From positions 124,001 to 188,000 of the forward strand of contig JALMLS010000507.1 in the NCBI GenBank assembly GCA_038496445.1: DNA of 64,000 bases. The letters run 5' to 3'. This document shows, one piece after another, positions 23,513 to 38,200 of this stretch (the first letter of the stretch is position 1; every line of letters begins with the position of its first letter). The DNA is from Trichosphaerium sp. ATCC 40318 (Eukaryota; Discosea; Flabellinia; Trichosidae). The notes under the pieces were generated by a model. The model searched no databases and was not told the origin of the DNA. It saw only the letters and a list, made by a program, of their open reading frames with translations. The position numbers and the translations under genes were made by a program.

Positions 23513-26262
23513 TCAAGTGTTGATTGATGTTCTCGAACGTATTGTGCCATTATCGCTAGCCGATCCTCCAATTAGAGGATCATCTTCACGAGGTGCGAAT
23601 ACATCGCTACCTCCTCTGTAGGCACGGAATTTTTTCTTTTTTTTCTCATTAATTTGAACAGATTGGAGCATTATGGCCAAAACAAATGCCATAAAACATA
23701 CACCAGCCGTTACGATCAAAGTTATCCTATAACACAGGGGACCTATAAGACATTAATACAACAAATAGAACGATAAAAAAAAGTGAACTTAAAAAGTTGA
23801 AAGGTTTCCACATACCGACACAATGCTTTATGTCTCCAAATTGTGTTGTAACAGTAACCCAGCTATACGATTTATAATAATCGTTAAAGTGTCCAGCCAA
23901 TAAAGTTGGAAATAGTTCACTGCCTATGGCAGTAGATACACCAACCAAACCATAGATACCGCCAAAATGTTTCAATCCAAACTTCTCACTCGCAATAGTT
24001 GGCCTGATATTCAATGAATAAATGACATTTGAGATAACCGTCTTTCGTACATAAGACAGAAGATACCACCATTCGCTAATCCCAATATGATTATACCAGC
24101 GTACATCATATTAATCTTGATAACGACGGTCAGTTACACAAGCAAGAAATCCAAGTATTGTTGAAAAAAAAAAACGTACTGTTGAATAAATAAAGTACAC
24201 TTGTGACAAAGCTAAAGCCGCTGTCATAAATACAAGCCATGTAGATCTAACGTATCTAAAGTATCTATCTGATAGATACCCTATTAAAATACGTCCAATG
24301 GTATTAGATACTGAGAATAAAGATACAAGCGTAGTAGTTGCTTCAGGTAGTTTTTCTTTACTTATACCGCCACTAAAAAAAAAGAAATTCAGTCAGAACA
24401 GTTGTTTGTGGTCAACTCATCCCATAAGTTCTGTAGAACGACATATAAGCCTCAAACCACGTACACATTGTTAAGCAAAAGAGAATTATCCCTAGAAATG
24501 ACAATCTCAGCTAGATTATTGACAACAGTTAGCGAGGAACCAACTGTCCTAAAGATGAAAATAGTAAGTTAACCTTGCACACAACGAAGAAATGAGCGTA
24601 CCCAAAGAAGATAAAAAAGATTAACCAAAACTCAATTGTTTTTAAAGCTTGAAGTGGAGTGTATGATGCTCCTTCTTCTTGAACAGTCTCCTTTTCCATC
24701 TGTTGTACATTTCCTTTCTCTGTATCATCAATCTTTTCCTTTTTAAAAACAATAGGACCAGTTCCAAAAACAAGAAGTTGATGTGCCCCAAGAATTACAA
24801 TAACAGCAACACCAAAAACTTTCGATGTAATATTAATTGTTGAAGTGTCACATGGCTGTTTAGTGCAAGCTCGCTTGAGAAGAACTAAAAGGTATAGAAA
24901 TAAGCTTTCACCTATTTTTGTGTATATTAATCACCTGGTGTTAGAGATCCAACAAAGAGGGTAGTGATTAGACCAATAGCAAGAGCATATGCTATATAAA
25001 ATCTTATCTGATCTCCTCTTGATGATATACTTGCTTTTTCAGGAAGTCTGTTTGAAAACAATCCTAAACACTTTTGTTAGTTCCAAGTATTTAGAACAGT
25101 TCAAGGTACCTCCTATAACACCTGTCACTGATACAATTATAGCCATGAATAACATAAGAGACGCTACATTTGAAAAAAAGAAACTGCGATAGAATTGCGT
25201 GTACTACAAGTTAAACATCAGCGCTGAACTTGACAACAATTAACACATACAATTCCAGAACATAGGCCAGCAGCACACGTGAGTATACCAGCAACCTTTT
25301 TAACAATAAGTTGCATAAGACCAAGAAGTTACTAGCATTAAGAAAGAGGCTATAAGGTAGCTCGCACCTGGCCACGATTTTCTTTCTTAAAGTTTGCCAT
25401 GTTTACATTTATCGAAATAATGTACAAGTATGCAGACCCTTGACCCACCATAAAAGCAAAGATACATACGACCCAAGATGATACGTGGAAGGTACCTAAA
25501 AAAGCCAATAAGTTTCGTTTATATCATATTTTGATCACGTGCCGTTAGTGGACAGGTACATCAGAAAGTACCTAAAGAATTAACTGAATTAATGTTGCAT
25601 ACACTTGTTGTCTCTTACCCTACTAATGCTAGTGTTGACCCAACTACAGACGCCACACGAGGCCCAAAGCGATCAAACCTACATAAACTGTAAGCAACAA
25701 CGCTTCATAGACTAGACGTACAAAAGACCACCAATAATTGAGCAATAAGCACCTACATCCAAAAACGTTCCAATCCTGCAAGAAAAGTAAGAACTTTCTC
25801 CAAAAAAAGCGCTGAGAAAAGCATGCCTGTTGATATCTTGCGTGTCGTCAATGTTTAGAACGTTACGTAAATCAACGGAGTACGCTGGGAACACGTATAT
25901 TGTCCCACCAACGCTCATAAGGTAAATACCCCATATGAGGGTCTAAAATAAGTAAAAAGTGCGGCAAATAGCTGTTGGCCAGAGAAACGAGCAATTCATT
26001 ATTGTGACACAAAAAATCGGAAAAGTCTGCCTTTGATGTAACGCAAAAACGCAAATAATAGGAAACCAAGAGCTGAGCAAGCGAATTCGCTATGGAAAAA
26101 TACAACGAAAGGTTTTACGCCAAGGGAGTAATTTACGCTCTTAACACCATACTTTACGCGTAATAAACGCAAAGACGGAAAAAATAATAGCGCTGAGTGC
26201 TAAACTCAAACAAATTACTGTGGAAACGAAGGACGTACCTGCCAGGCGTTAAAGTAGTACAT
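23513..26262 (-). CDS. Nodulin-like major facilitator (NFD4/RSTP type) transporter
   Basis: A tiny first exon (26262-26239, MYYFNAWQ) joins across a 296-nt intron to TLIWGIYLMSVGG, TIYVFPAYSVDLRNVLN, the typical start of nodulin-like MFS proteins. Later exons give RFDRFGPRVASVVGSTLAL (loop after helix 2), a central cytoplasmic loop followed by ASYTPLQALKTIEFWLIFF (about 24690-24600), and the second half including FGLKHFGGIYGLVG (about 23960). About twelve helices are expected. The family moves small organic solutes or metals across plasma or organelle membranes; the substrate is unknown. The cytoplasmic C-terminus has EDDPLIGG, an acidic dileucine-type signal that commonly directs proteins to endosomes and lysosomes. 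At least eight introns, mostly with GTACGT donors. Confidence 0.8.
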
Positions 26263-26391
26263 TTTAATGCCTACAGTAGAGGTTCTATGAGTTTTAATCA
26301 AGTTTGGGCTTTGAGACTTTAAAAAGAAATGTGAAGAAATAGGTCACAAAAAAGTAAACCAATCAGTCGCGTATCTCTGTTAAAATTTAAT

Positions 26392-26850
26392 TTACTCTTT
26401 TATAAAGTGCGGATAGTGCGCTACAAGCTTAAATATAAGTGCATTAAAAAAATTGAAGGTGAACCACGTGATAAGGGCAATTAAAGGGCCTAACCAATAT
26501 CCATGCCTAAAAATTAGAGTCAGGGGTAGTGGCGCTATTGTAGGCTCACCTCTTCAATTTTAATACAATGCCCATTGCCGGTATTGCTGCCACAACTGCA
26601 GAACCATACTGTGCTATCCAAGCGGTCGCAGCTTGCATAAGTGAGCGATCACGTTTGTAGGTTTAATTAGTGTACCTGGTGCAACGCACCATGGGCATTT
26701 CGCTACGCCTGGGTGGTGGTCGTATATATTACAGTGTTTCACGCCGCCATCCCAAAGCCAAGTACAGCCACATTTAAACAGAAACCTAACAAAAGCGTTA
26801 ATCAAGTGATAATTAATAGCAGTCGCTGTATCAAAGCGCTTCGGAGCCAT
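26392..26850 (-). CDS. Small membrane protein with CxC…CPWC putative zinc-binding motif
   Basis: The start at 26850 (MAPKRFDTATAIN; an upstream in-frame Met at 26889 is possible) leads to KCGCTWLWDGGVKHCNIYD and HPGVAKCPWC, four to six Cys plus His in a pattern likely to bind a metal. After an intron with a GTACAC donor come a hydrophobic segment (WIAQYGSAVVAAIPAMGIVL), another intron, and a second membrane region (YWLGPLIALITWFTFNFF) to the stop at 26392. I recall similar CTWLW…CPWC proteins of unknown function in other organisms, but cannot name a family from sequence alone. It lies on the same strand as the MFS gene, 130 bp upstream of that gene's start. Confidence 0.62.
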
Positions 26851-27195
26851 ACCCGCAGTATGGAATCGTAAAGAGGTACGAAAAACCAAAAATTAATCCA
26901 CAAAGCACAATACAGTATATAACTTTGATTATCCACCTAACACGGTTGTTAAATAACGGTTCAAAGAGTAACTGACGTTTACTGTAGTTTTGTACTTCGA
27001 TTGGCCCTTTTTATTGGAGTGTTAGTTGATAAAAACGGCTCGACGTCATTGTCGTAACTCCCATCTACGCTGGGCTCTTGAACATGCATTATGTTCACTA
27101 CAGTCAATTTGAGTACTACGAGTTATTGGACATTTTTTATTGAACGATACATCATTCTTTTTCTTGCTCCTTAGAGCACCAAGTGCATTAACACT

Positions 27196-28869
27196 TTAAT
27201 CAAACATGCCGTTGAAGATTTCGTTCTCACCACCTTCGAGGACACGGCTGATAGGAAGCCAGTTTGGTCTACCTTCAGCACCGGACAAGTATGTTTGGGC
27301 GTATTGCAAACCTCCTTTACGTTCAGCGGAGGAAGCACCTTTACCAATCCATACGAAAACTTCTGAACCAGCATCAAAGACGAATACGTCTTTGGTGTCA
27401 AGGCTAGATCTCTTGATCTAAATATAAAGTGAGCATGTGAAGAGAAAGTGGCATTTTTTTTCAAATAACTAGATAGGGGGTACGCACTTGACCGGAAGCA
27501 ACTTCTTCGAATGTCATAGAACCAGAAGCATCAGAAAGTCTGAGGAGTTTTTTAGGAGCAGACAATTCTGGTGCGGTCTTGGCATCGACAGCCTCAGTTT
27601 GGATTTGGGAGGCATCACCTTCCAAGTGTCCGAGGAACTCATCAGAGTCGGAATCACCTTCTTCAACGACAGTGATGTCAACCTTTGAACCACGCTCATC
27701 ATCGATGGCACGTGTGAGGACAGCAGCCTTGTTCTTTTCGCCAGCAGAGGCTTTAGAACCGTTCCATTGGTACAATTTGAGACCCAAATCCAAGATGAAA
27801 ACATCTATTTAGTTATTTAGTAATTTAGCTTAAGTTATAATATCTGTTTGGTCTTACCATGGCAGTTCAATGAGGCAGAAGCGAGTGGAACTTGACGAAC
27901 AATTACTCTGTTCATTTTACCGTTGAACCAAAGGAGACGAGGTTTGTATTCCTTGGCTTCGACGTGTTTGAAACCGGAGTCAATACCACCGCTCATGATA
28001 CGGAGAGCCTTGAAGTAATCCAAAAAGGCGGCGGATTCGTGACCTTGAACTTCACGATGTTGAATTGGAGCGCCGCCGAGGACGTCATCAAGCTCAACAG
28101 TCTAAAAAAGTCAACAACTGACAAGATACAAAGTTCCAAAAGCGGGCTTGAAAGTCATGTAGAACACCGTACCTTGTAAGCAGCGGTACCAGCCTCGTCT
28201 TGGGTGGTGTATTTACCGAGCCAAAAGTGAACCTGAGATAAACGGTAAGAGTGGTGAACTTATAAGTATAAAACCGCTGTACGTACATCCCATTGGAGGG
28301 CATCACCCTTCTTGTATGTGTGGAGGATGATGTAACTGTCTCCATCGTAAAATTGACCGTGTTCGGTACGGTCGAGTTTACGGACGGTAAACTTTTCAAT
28401 TCTGAAGATGTCTAGACCTGGGACTTTACCGACACCGTGGAACTAGGAAGGCAGTTAACGATACCCGAAAAAAGAAAGTTTGAGATATAAACTGAGAGAT
28501 ACTCATTTGAATAAGGAGCGCGATCACGGAGTTTAAAACGAAAAAAAGAAGTTTGTTGGGCGAACTTTTGACAAGTCCGTGATCTGCAAGTGAGAACCTT
28601 TTTTGGTCTAAAAAATACGTACTGCGGTTTCACCCTTAGCGGCAGCGAGCTTTACGTTCTTTTCGAGCTCAGAACCTAACGAACTCGTAAGAATACACAA
28701 CAAAGTATTAAAAAACGGAACAGTGCACTAAAGGCACAAAAAAAAAAGTGATTGCGTCATTGTAACCGCAGATCAAGTGGATCAAAGTATCAAACCGTTA
28801 GTGTGTGACAAACGTACCGAGGTTAGCGATGTTAGAGTCAGCGACGTTGTATTCTTTTTGCTTGAGCAT
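27196..28869 (-). CDS. Severin/fragmin-type actin-severing protein (three gelsolin repeats)
   Basis: Seven exons can be joined exactly: 28869-28818, 28675-28623, 28442-28287, 28232-28173, 28101-27858, 27804-27488 and 27417-27196, total 1104 nt, 367 residues. That matches Dictyostelium severin and Physarum fragmin, which are about 360-370 residues. Repeat 1 starts GVGKVPGLDIFRIEKFTV and contains SYIILHTYKK and FWLGKYTTQDEAGTAAYK. Repeat 2 starts near SASLNCHDVFILDLGLKLYQW and GSKASAGEKNKA; repeat 3 has TKDVFVFDAGSEVFVWIGK. These proteins cap and sever actin filaments in response to calcium and remodel the cortex during movement and phagocytosis. The family size and type favour an amoeboid organism. 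The gene is divergent from the giant gene at 29210, with 340 bp between starts. Confidence 0.92.
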
Positions 28870-29209
28870 TTTAGAGGTGTTGTTCGTAGTTTGAAAAGCT
28901 TGGAGAACAAAAAGTCGGGTACGCTTAAATCGCGCAATAGTTAAGCAAGGTTTTTGAAAAACATTCCAACGAGTAGACGCTAGGCACCTTCAGGTGGTCG
29001 GCATCAGAACTGAATAATCAACGTAATAAAAGGGAGGGAAAAAGACAACATCCTGACGGTACGTTTACTGAGATTGTCGATTGCAATCACGCCACCAAAC
29101 CTCCCTTGGTTGTGGTGATGTTAACGCTCGTTTTTGTTTCCTGACTTGTTGAGAACGCTCAACTATTTGTCAGTTTGTTCTAAGTAGCTTTAGTTGAAAT
29201 AAAATAAAG

Positions 29210-32200
29210 ATGAGAAGGTTTTTGATCCTTCTGACACTCATCGCTCTGGGATCCGTAAACGCAGCAGGATCGAGCTCATCATGCTCTAAATTTGAACCAC
29301 TGCCTACGGATTTGAACGTACGCCGTTTACTAAACAAATTCATTTCAATCGATGAAACTTTTCAACGCGCTTTTCTTAATTCTTCCGAACCTGCTACTCG
29401 AAGTGCTTTTTGACTCTCCCAGTTGTTTAAGAGCTTCCTATAGCGGAAACGACCTTTTTTAAAATAAATACGTACTTTTTTGCTTATATAACCTCTAACT
29501 CGTGTAGTCGTACCCGGGATTCGCTAAATCAGGAGAAATACACCTCCACGCGAATTACCGCGTTAACTTTACTCGCACTTCAAATGATTTCATTAATTTT
29601 ACTCTAACTGATACTTCATACTTGCGTGCCACTTTGGCAGCTCACGAACTTGATATTGATTTGTTTCTACATAGTGATGACAACAATCACGTGGTAGTAC
29701 GTTATTTTTTAATTTGGAAGAAATATTTCGGAGCATAGAGTAACACTAGTGCACTATCTTCATTTATTGAAGAGTTAAAAGAATTTTTTTTTTTCAGTTG
29801 TGTTTGCACAACAAAAATTCTAAAGATCCTCATTAGGACAGCTCCTTTTCGTACAAACGTGAGGATACAATAGGCGTAGAAATACCTGCTGGTGATTATC
29901 ATTTTCAGATTAAGTACCTTGGTACGTTTTCTCCCCCACAGCCCCAAAAACTCCCCAAATCCCTCTAAATCATTTTTTAAGGTTCTCAGCATTCTAAAGA
30001 TGCCATTGCATGTCATACAGTCCTATTAGAGTTTGCTATTGTCCCAAAGGTTCGTAGTTTAAAGCAAATTGGTCTTTTTTTTGTTTTCACATAAAACGGT
30101 ACTTTATCAAGTTTTATTATTTACACGCGCATTTTAGGCTACTGTTGACACTCGTATCGGCTCATACCATTCTTGTCCTGCCTCTGGTACTTATTTGGGT
30201 AACTTTGGAGCTTCAACGTTTAAGCCGTTGGAAATTGGCAATCCTGTTGAATATGATACTGCCTTGGTTAACTCTGCCAGTTCATACAATGTCCTTACAC
30301 TCCCACACGACAAAAAGCATCATTCAGAAATCGTGACTGTTCAGAACTTCACCCTTTCAAGTTCTGATTTATGGGCATTTAAATTGTCTCTCGGCTACGA
30401 TTTTTTGACTGGCGGTACCCTGCGTTTCATTGTTGGACCTAGAGATAAAGTCCACAGCTGTTTTGTACGTGTTTTTCTTTCAAAAGTTGATTTTTTGTAA
30501 GGACCGGATTAATTCATACTATAAATTTGAGATTAACTGGAATTGTAGAGCAACGATTTCTCTGTGCTCTCAGACTGTATTTACAGTTCTGGACAGTTTA
30601 TGAACGGTCAAACAATCAACACTGCCCTCTCAAAAGGCAACTACTCTGTCCTATTCTACGACAACACTGGTAGAAAGTTCCCAGCTATGAACGGAACTTG
30701 TACTCCATTCCAATTGAGTTTAAGTATTCGCCCTATTGCAAATAACGAGAACTACCTTACTTGCAATGGTAAGTCTTTTTAATAGTCTTTCTCTATGACC
30801 TTTGCTAACATGCTTTGTAGCTCAATTTTTCCCTTCGAATTTGAAGGACGAAGGATACCTCAGAGATGAGTTTTTCTTGCACTACCGTGAAAATGTGTTT
30901 GTTGATATTAACGATGCCAAACAACACTCCATCTCTTTCGCTACACGCTCCTCTAGCTTTTTCCGTGCTGTAGTAACTCAACCACGCCTTGATTTAAGAT
31001 TAGAACTCGTCAATGCTGATGACGGTACTGGTACGTGGCTTCTTGTTTTTTTGCTTTTGCAGAGTCTGGTTTTTGGTTCTGACTGTTTTTTTGTAGTTAT
31101 CAAATACAGTGATCGTCCAGAAGCTAGTTCTGAAGTCATCGAAGCTGATATTGCAGCTAATCAACAATATAACCTCACAGTCAAATTTGTTGGTTCACCA
31201 TCAGCTGTTGTATTTTGTGAAACTCTTTTGTTGGAGATTGCTATGATGCCATCTTTTGTTGTTAGCCATTTAGACCTTTGTGCTGCTGATAAAGTTCAAG
31301 TGCGTTTCTACTCTTTGGTTGGTTTACTAGTACTTACTTCATCTATTAGAAACGTCCAGCTGTTGACACAATTCCAGAAGTTGTATCATCAAACTTTGTT
31401 CTTGCAGACGAAGGTCCATACTTTGAGAATTTAGATCGCGTACGATAGCTTTTTTGTTGTATTGTAATTTTTTTTTCTGTTCTTATTGGTGTTTAGAACG
31501 ATGCTGGTCCAAAGGTTGTTGTCAGTAAAAACTTTACTGTCAATGCTACAGCAACACTCAAGGCTTCTCTTGGCGCTAACTTCCTTTTGGGAGACATGGA
31601 TTTCTACATTGTTGAGGTAACTTGTTTGAAATAGTCTGTGTGTTCCTTTTTTTTCTTACTTCCATTTGTAGCCAGATAACAGCCATCCTTGGCCTGCTGT
31701 TCGCGGCCGTAACTACAATGTTTTGGAAGCTACTCTAGAACCTGGTACAACCTACACATTGGTTATCAGTACTGGTGATAAGAGCGACCCAAAGGCTTTC
31801 TTGGGATGCTTGGAATATTCTTTTGAACTTTCTATTACATTTGAAACACACAAAGCCTGCATTGCAAGAAGGTTGCCTTCAAGTTTTAATGGACCTGAGT
31901 ACTTGGGTACCTCCACCTTGGTATGCGAGAATTCTTGATTTTTATCTGCTTTTTGTTGTTTTCTTCCTTGGTTTCTTCCTTGTGTTACCTTGATACTTAC
32001 AACATGTTAGATGCATATTCAAGAGCGTATTCAGATACCTCAGAAACCTCAGTTTGACCCATTCGGCTCTGAAACAGTAACTTTTACTCCTCCTTTGGAT
32101 TCGTTACTTCGTGTCTACACTGAACCTCATCAAATCGATATTGATTTCCATGTGTTGGAAGGTAGCAATCAAATTGCTTCCGGTATCAAAACATTCAAAG

Positions 32201-35200
32201 AAGAGGTATGTGGCGCTGGGTTTCGCCTTTTTCTGATGTTTGTTTGTTTGTTCTTATACTTGTTTGTTTAGTCTGTAGTTGTTGAGCTTAAAGCTGGTCA
32301 CAACTATACCTTACAAGTACTCTACTTTTACCACAGTCATGATGAGTACTGCGACGATTTTAACCTCGAAGTCGCTATTGTGCCAAAATCTTACGATAGC
32401 AACCACGCACTTGCTGCTTGTACTGATGGTTTGCCAGACGAAAGTTTCTTGCAAGGCATAGATGCACTTGAACTCTTTTTCAACAAGGTACTGCGCTATT
32501 AGTTTTTATCTCGTTTTGTTCTTTAAATATCTCTGACTGTTGTTTTATAGAGCTCTACCTTCTCTATCCGTCAGAATGGAACAGAAAAAGAGTTCCTTCA
32601 TGCAGTTCCGTTCACTTTGACTCAACCAAGACTCATCAGAGCTCAATTGTTCTATGATTTCATTTGGGAAGATTTGGTTGTTCGTATTCGTTCAACTACC
32701 AATGAAGATCAAGTATACTCCGGTGTCAATGATTACAACAAGAATGAGATCCCACCTACCATTGTTCCTGAGGGTAGTTACATGTTGGAAATCTACGAGC
32801 CTAAAAAGCGTGTTGATGTACCAGAACGTTGTATTACCTTCCACTTGGTTATTGGATCTAAAGACGTACGTTAGATTGTTTTTGTAGATCAGCTTTTTAC
32901 GTTTTTTTCAATCCTTTTTTTTGGCCCTTAATACTGACACGTCTCAGGCTGCTCCTGTAGAAGAAAGTTTCTGTACAGGACAACAATTGCCGTTATCATT
33001 TTCTGATATCGCTTTTGTATCTGACTTTAATGGGGATATGTTCAGTCACGCAAGAGAAATTGAGATTGACCCACAAGATGAGACCCATAAAGTAAAGATT
33101 TCTGTTGTTCATGGAGACCAAATGTTCCGCGCATTTGTTCATTCTCCTTTGGAGACTGTAGGCCTCAACTTTGAACTTAAGGACGAGGATGACTTTGGTG
33201 CTACTCCAGTCATGTCCACTAGTGATGGTGAAGTTATTCATTTGTTGGGTAACGTCGCATCAGAGAAAGAATACAGTTTCAAGCAATATGTATCTGCTGT
33301 ACCAGGCCGAGTAATTGCTCCTTGCTCTACATACAAAGCTCAACTCGCAGCAATGCCATGGGACTACATCACATCTAATATCGCCACAGACACCATCTGC
33401 ACACAGGTACAGTTCTTATCTTCCGTGTTACAACAGAAACTGACTATTTCTCTTAGACTCTACCTTCTGATATCCAACCGAATTCTCGTAAGGTTCAAGC
33501 AACATACAACCGCGTCTTGGGAGCCAAATTCACCCACAATATTACTTTCACATTGACTGATACTGCGTACTTTTCGTACGAGTTACGTTACCCATTCCCT
33601 GTTATCAGCATGTGGTTCACTCTCAGTGGTGTCGTTGTTGATCCTGATACATCAATTTCTGTAACACGTCATTACACTCCAGTCATTGGTAGGGATACTA
33701 CATTCTTGGAAGCTGTACGTTAATCGTTTGATAATAATCTATAAATTAGTCTGACAATGTTTTATAGGAGCTATCATCTGGTACATACACTTTGACCATC
33801 TCTGATTATGGTGATTACTCTGCTATTACTGCTTTGAGCGGCAAGTGTGTCAGTTTCTCCGAAGAGTACACTCTCGCCAAGGGAGATATTGAAATCCCTG
33901 TTTGCGGTGATGTAAGTCGACTTGTAGTACCTTAATTTTTTTTTACTTACGAGGTGTGTTTAGAAATTGCCAACTACTATGTCTTCTGATGAGGCTCGCC
34001 CATTTGGAGGTCCACAAAATAGTGATGGTACTGTACACTTTTATGGTACACACTTCGATTTGCCTGCAAGACATGCAAAGCGTTTCTTGAAATACAAAAT
34101 CTCCGAACCTAGTTTCATTCGTGTCTGGTTGTTGCCTAGCAGCACTCACGATGACGTTGACTTGAAGGTCTACAAGCACACAAACTTGGTATGTGCACCA
34201 ATGTTCGCTATCATGCGTTGTAACTAAAACTCTCTTCTAGACCGGCATTGTACCAAATTTTGGTGGTTACGGTTGGGACCAATGGGAGAGCACAAACTTG
34301 ACTCCTTTGGAGGCACAAGATGAAGAGTACACGCTTGAATTATATGTATTCAAACGTGAGAAGGAAACTGAATGTGGTACCTTTGCTATGCAATTGGGTA
34401 CGTCTTGTTAAAGCAATAGCTAGCTGTAATTCAATTATACTCACTTTAATCGTTTAGTTATCGAAACAAACGAGACAGTGTACAACCAATTGGCTTGTCC
34501 TGTTCCTCTTCCAGATGTTTTGAATCCACCTAGTGAAATTCAATTCCCTCGCTTTGCTACACAAACAGCACTTGTCAGTGACTTTTATCACATCAAGAGC
34601 TTTGTTGATCAACATAAGCTTGGTTCTACTGTTAGAGAAGAGATAACCTTGAATATTGAGGGTTACTACAACTTCTTTGCTGAAATCCATTATGACTTTT
34701 TGACTACTGATTTCCACTTGGAATTGTACAACAAGACTGTCAATGGAGCAAAGGATCTCAACATTAGATCTGAAGCAGGTATGACATTGGTAAAGTCAGA
34801 AACCCTTTGTTAATCTTTTTCGTTCTGTAGGTCCTGAAGAAAATGCTGGATGGGCTAATTTTGAATCTGCACTTTCTGGTGGTATCAGACTTGCCAATGG
34901 CACTTACACCTTGGCTATTGTGAACAACTTGAAAAGGAATGACGAGTTAGTGGTTGACAATTACTGTCATCGCTTCCACTTGAACGTAAGAGGTGACCCT
35001 GTAAGCAGTACTCATCCTGTATACTACGTGGTACGTTTTACGTTTTGTATTTGATGATCTGAAAACTGCGCTATATTTTATTGTTTACCGCTTATGCAAT
35101 CTCTAGGTACCTTCAGAAGGTCATGATGTTTCTACAACTGAGCCTCTACACATTGATGTTCAATTCAGTCACCCAATTAACCTCCCTACTACTCCTGAAG

Positions 35201-38200
35201 AAGTTCTAGCAGAGATCAATGCTAAACACTCATTCTACCTTCGCTCTACTGAAACACTCTCAAAGGTTATTGAACCTTCGAGAGCTTCACTTACAGCCAA
35301 CAAAATGGTTCTAACCTTGATTTTCCCTCACGAGGAATTCCTCCAAGGAGAGGTATTCTTAAAACGAACGAAAAGTATTTTGTTGCTAATATTTTTTGTT
35401 CTAGTCATTTGAGTTTTTGGTGAACACCACAATTACTACAACAGAAGGACAAACATACGGTGAAGATACCGGTAGCCATATGTTCCATATGATCGATTGT
35501 CAATGCAGCGGTCACGGTCAATGTACGTTAAGAGCGAGTTTATTGAGCTAAACCATTTTTCTAGGTGATGTTGGTCATATTTTCAAGTGTAACTGTAATA
35601 TTGGTTACAGTGGTGACAATTGTGATAGTTGTGACCAAGGCTACCACCGTCAAGGTCATGATTGTATTGCAAACAGAGAATGTGAAAGTGATGCTAATAA
35701 CACAATTTGTCACGGCCATGGTGTCTGCACAGCAAAGTACGCTTTAACAATTTTATTGTCTAAAGAGTTGGTGTTTTCTGACGAATTATTTTAAGACTTG
35801 GTTACCCTGAATGCGCTTGCGATGAAGGTTGGACCTCTAGTGATGCTGGTTACTGTAGCGTCTGTGCTGAAGGATATGACGGAGTTTCGTGCATGTACGT
35901 TATTGCGGAAATCATGATTTTTGTTGGCTTTTCGGTTTTTTGAAACGAAGCTTTTTAGACTTTGTATTTGACTCTTTTTTAGACGTGTTGCTCCTGAAGA
36001 GCAATGTGATGGTATGGGTTACCTACCTGAAGACTTGAACAGTATTGCATACTTGGGATGGGGTGGAGAGTTACACATTCAAGATAACTTCTACATCGAT
36101 CTTAAGAATCATAACCACGAAATGCGCTTTACCTTGTTCACAGATAGTGTATTCAGAATATATGTCGAGCCTCACAAGAGTACGCATATTTTCTGATGCT
36201 TTAAACTATGTTAAGCCTTGTTGTGATCAAAAGGGCCTTTTGGTTTTTGATACGATTTTTTTCGTTTACTCACTTGTTTTTGCAGTTGATGTTGATCTTA
36301 TGATCTATAAAATCGTTGGTGATACCAAGCAACTTATCAAGGCCCGTATTAAGTTCAACGACGAGGAAGTATACTTTGCAACACTCCCTGGTTCTATTGC
36401 TGGTACCCAATATAAGATTGAGTTCAACTACATTACATACAATGTTGCAACATGGAGTTGTGAATCATTCAACATGGAGCTCGCTATTCAGAAGAAATCA
36501 GAGCTAAAGATTGAAACCACAGAGTCTAATAAACTATGTGGTACAGCTAAAGCAGCGCCTCAAGTTACAGTAGGAGGGTAAGCCTTAGAAAAACCCAAAA
36601 ATGTTTTTGTAGTGTTACTATTTACTAACTTGTTTTTTTTTTTGTAGAACTGATTCTACTACTACGTTTGTTATTCCAGATCAAGGTTTTGCTTTTGATA
36701 CAAAAGAAGTATATGCTGCGCCTTCCCTTGCTACTGATAAGGGTGCTGATAAGCCTGTTCAATTGTACAACTTTACCTTTATGGTTAAGAAGGTCAAGCA
36801 TGTCCTTTTCCTTGATGTTGAAGCAACATACCGCTTTTTGGCTGGAGACGTAGCAATGAAGTACGAATACACTTACATCTCTTTTTTTTTTTTGAGAATT
36901 TCTTTTTGTACCCTGACTTACTGTAATATTTAAGGCTCGTTGATGATAGTGGTGAAGAGGTTATTACTGGTTACAATGAGTATAATACGCATCGCATCAA
37001 GCAAGAGCTTTTCCCTGGAATCTACTCCCTTATTGTCTATCAACCAACACACCAAGATCATGATATCTCATTGTACGCTAAGTTCTTTTATTTTATACTT
37101 TGATTTTTAGAAGCCATGCAGTTATTGTTGACACTCTTAATTTTTTAGATGTGCACCTTACACCTTAGCTATTAATGCTGAGTACAAGAATCAAGATGAG
37201 ACTGTGTTCAACTGTGACCGTCCTACGTTGCCAGAAAGCCTAAATGGACCTGGATTTATCAACAGCGATGGATACACTCACATTTGGGATAAATTCCGCA
37301 TTGTTGAGCAACAACAGGAAGTCAAATTTACTTTGACAAAACCAAAGAGTTTGGTTAGGATTGTTGTAGCTTCCGAGCATGCTGTCATACTTAAACTAAC
37401 TGCTGTACGCCGCCACAACTTTAGTTCTTTTTTGGTGTTTTCCGTATCTGACAGTTTTTATAGCCTGGATATCCTACTTTGCGTCTTGTTACTACTCAAG
37501 GAAATGGTGAACCAGCTGAGATGCTTGAGGAACTTGAAGCAAATCACACTTACAGTATCACTGTAACATTCCAAGATATCAAGCTCCAAGGTACTTTACA
37601 AGAAGCTGCGAGCAAAATTGTTTTTTTTTTCTTGTTACTAATTTTTTGTTTAAGATGAGTTCTGTCCTGAAATGACCTTTGAGATGGCTGTATCACCTCT
37701 TGACCCTGACTACTTTATATCTGCTCCTTGCCCAACGAATATTGTTGATAAACTACCTTCAAGAAGTATCTTTGATGGTATCTCGTATGGTACCAACAAG
37801 TACTTTAACGGCACTGAAACTGTGGAATACTATACATTCATTAAAAGTACTACTTTTTTCATAATTAGCAAATCATCATTATCTTAACTATTTTTTTCTA
37901 CTAGGTCCTCAAATCAAGGAATATACCTTTAGCACTACTGGTAGCAATATGGCCTTCGAATTTGGTATTGGTAGCGACTTCTTGACAAGCAATTTCCGTG
38001 CTGAGCTCTACAGTGTCAACCCTGAGAACGCTACTGATAGTACGTTTGATTTTTATATTTTCTTTGAGGTTTGGATGATATTAACTTTTTTTGATTAGTT
38101 TCTATTGAGTCATACGGTGTTGCTATGTACAATTACAACTACTTGTCTGCAATTTTGTCCCCTGGTAGAACGTACATGTTAAGAATAACTCAATTTGATC

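Noticed and set aside
26464-26469. CACGTG as a promoter element of the small CPWC-motif gene
   Set aside because: This site lies inside the last coding exon of that gene, so it cannot be assumed to be a promoter site.
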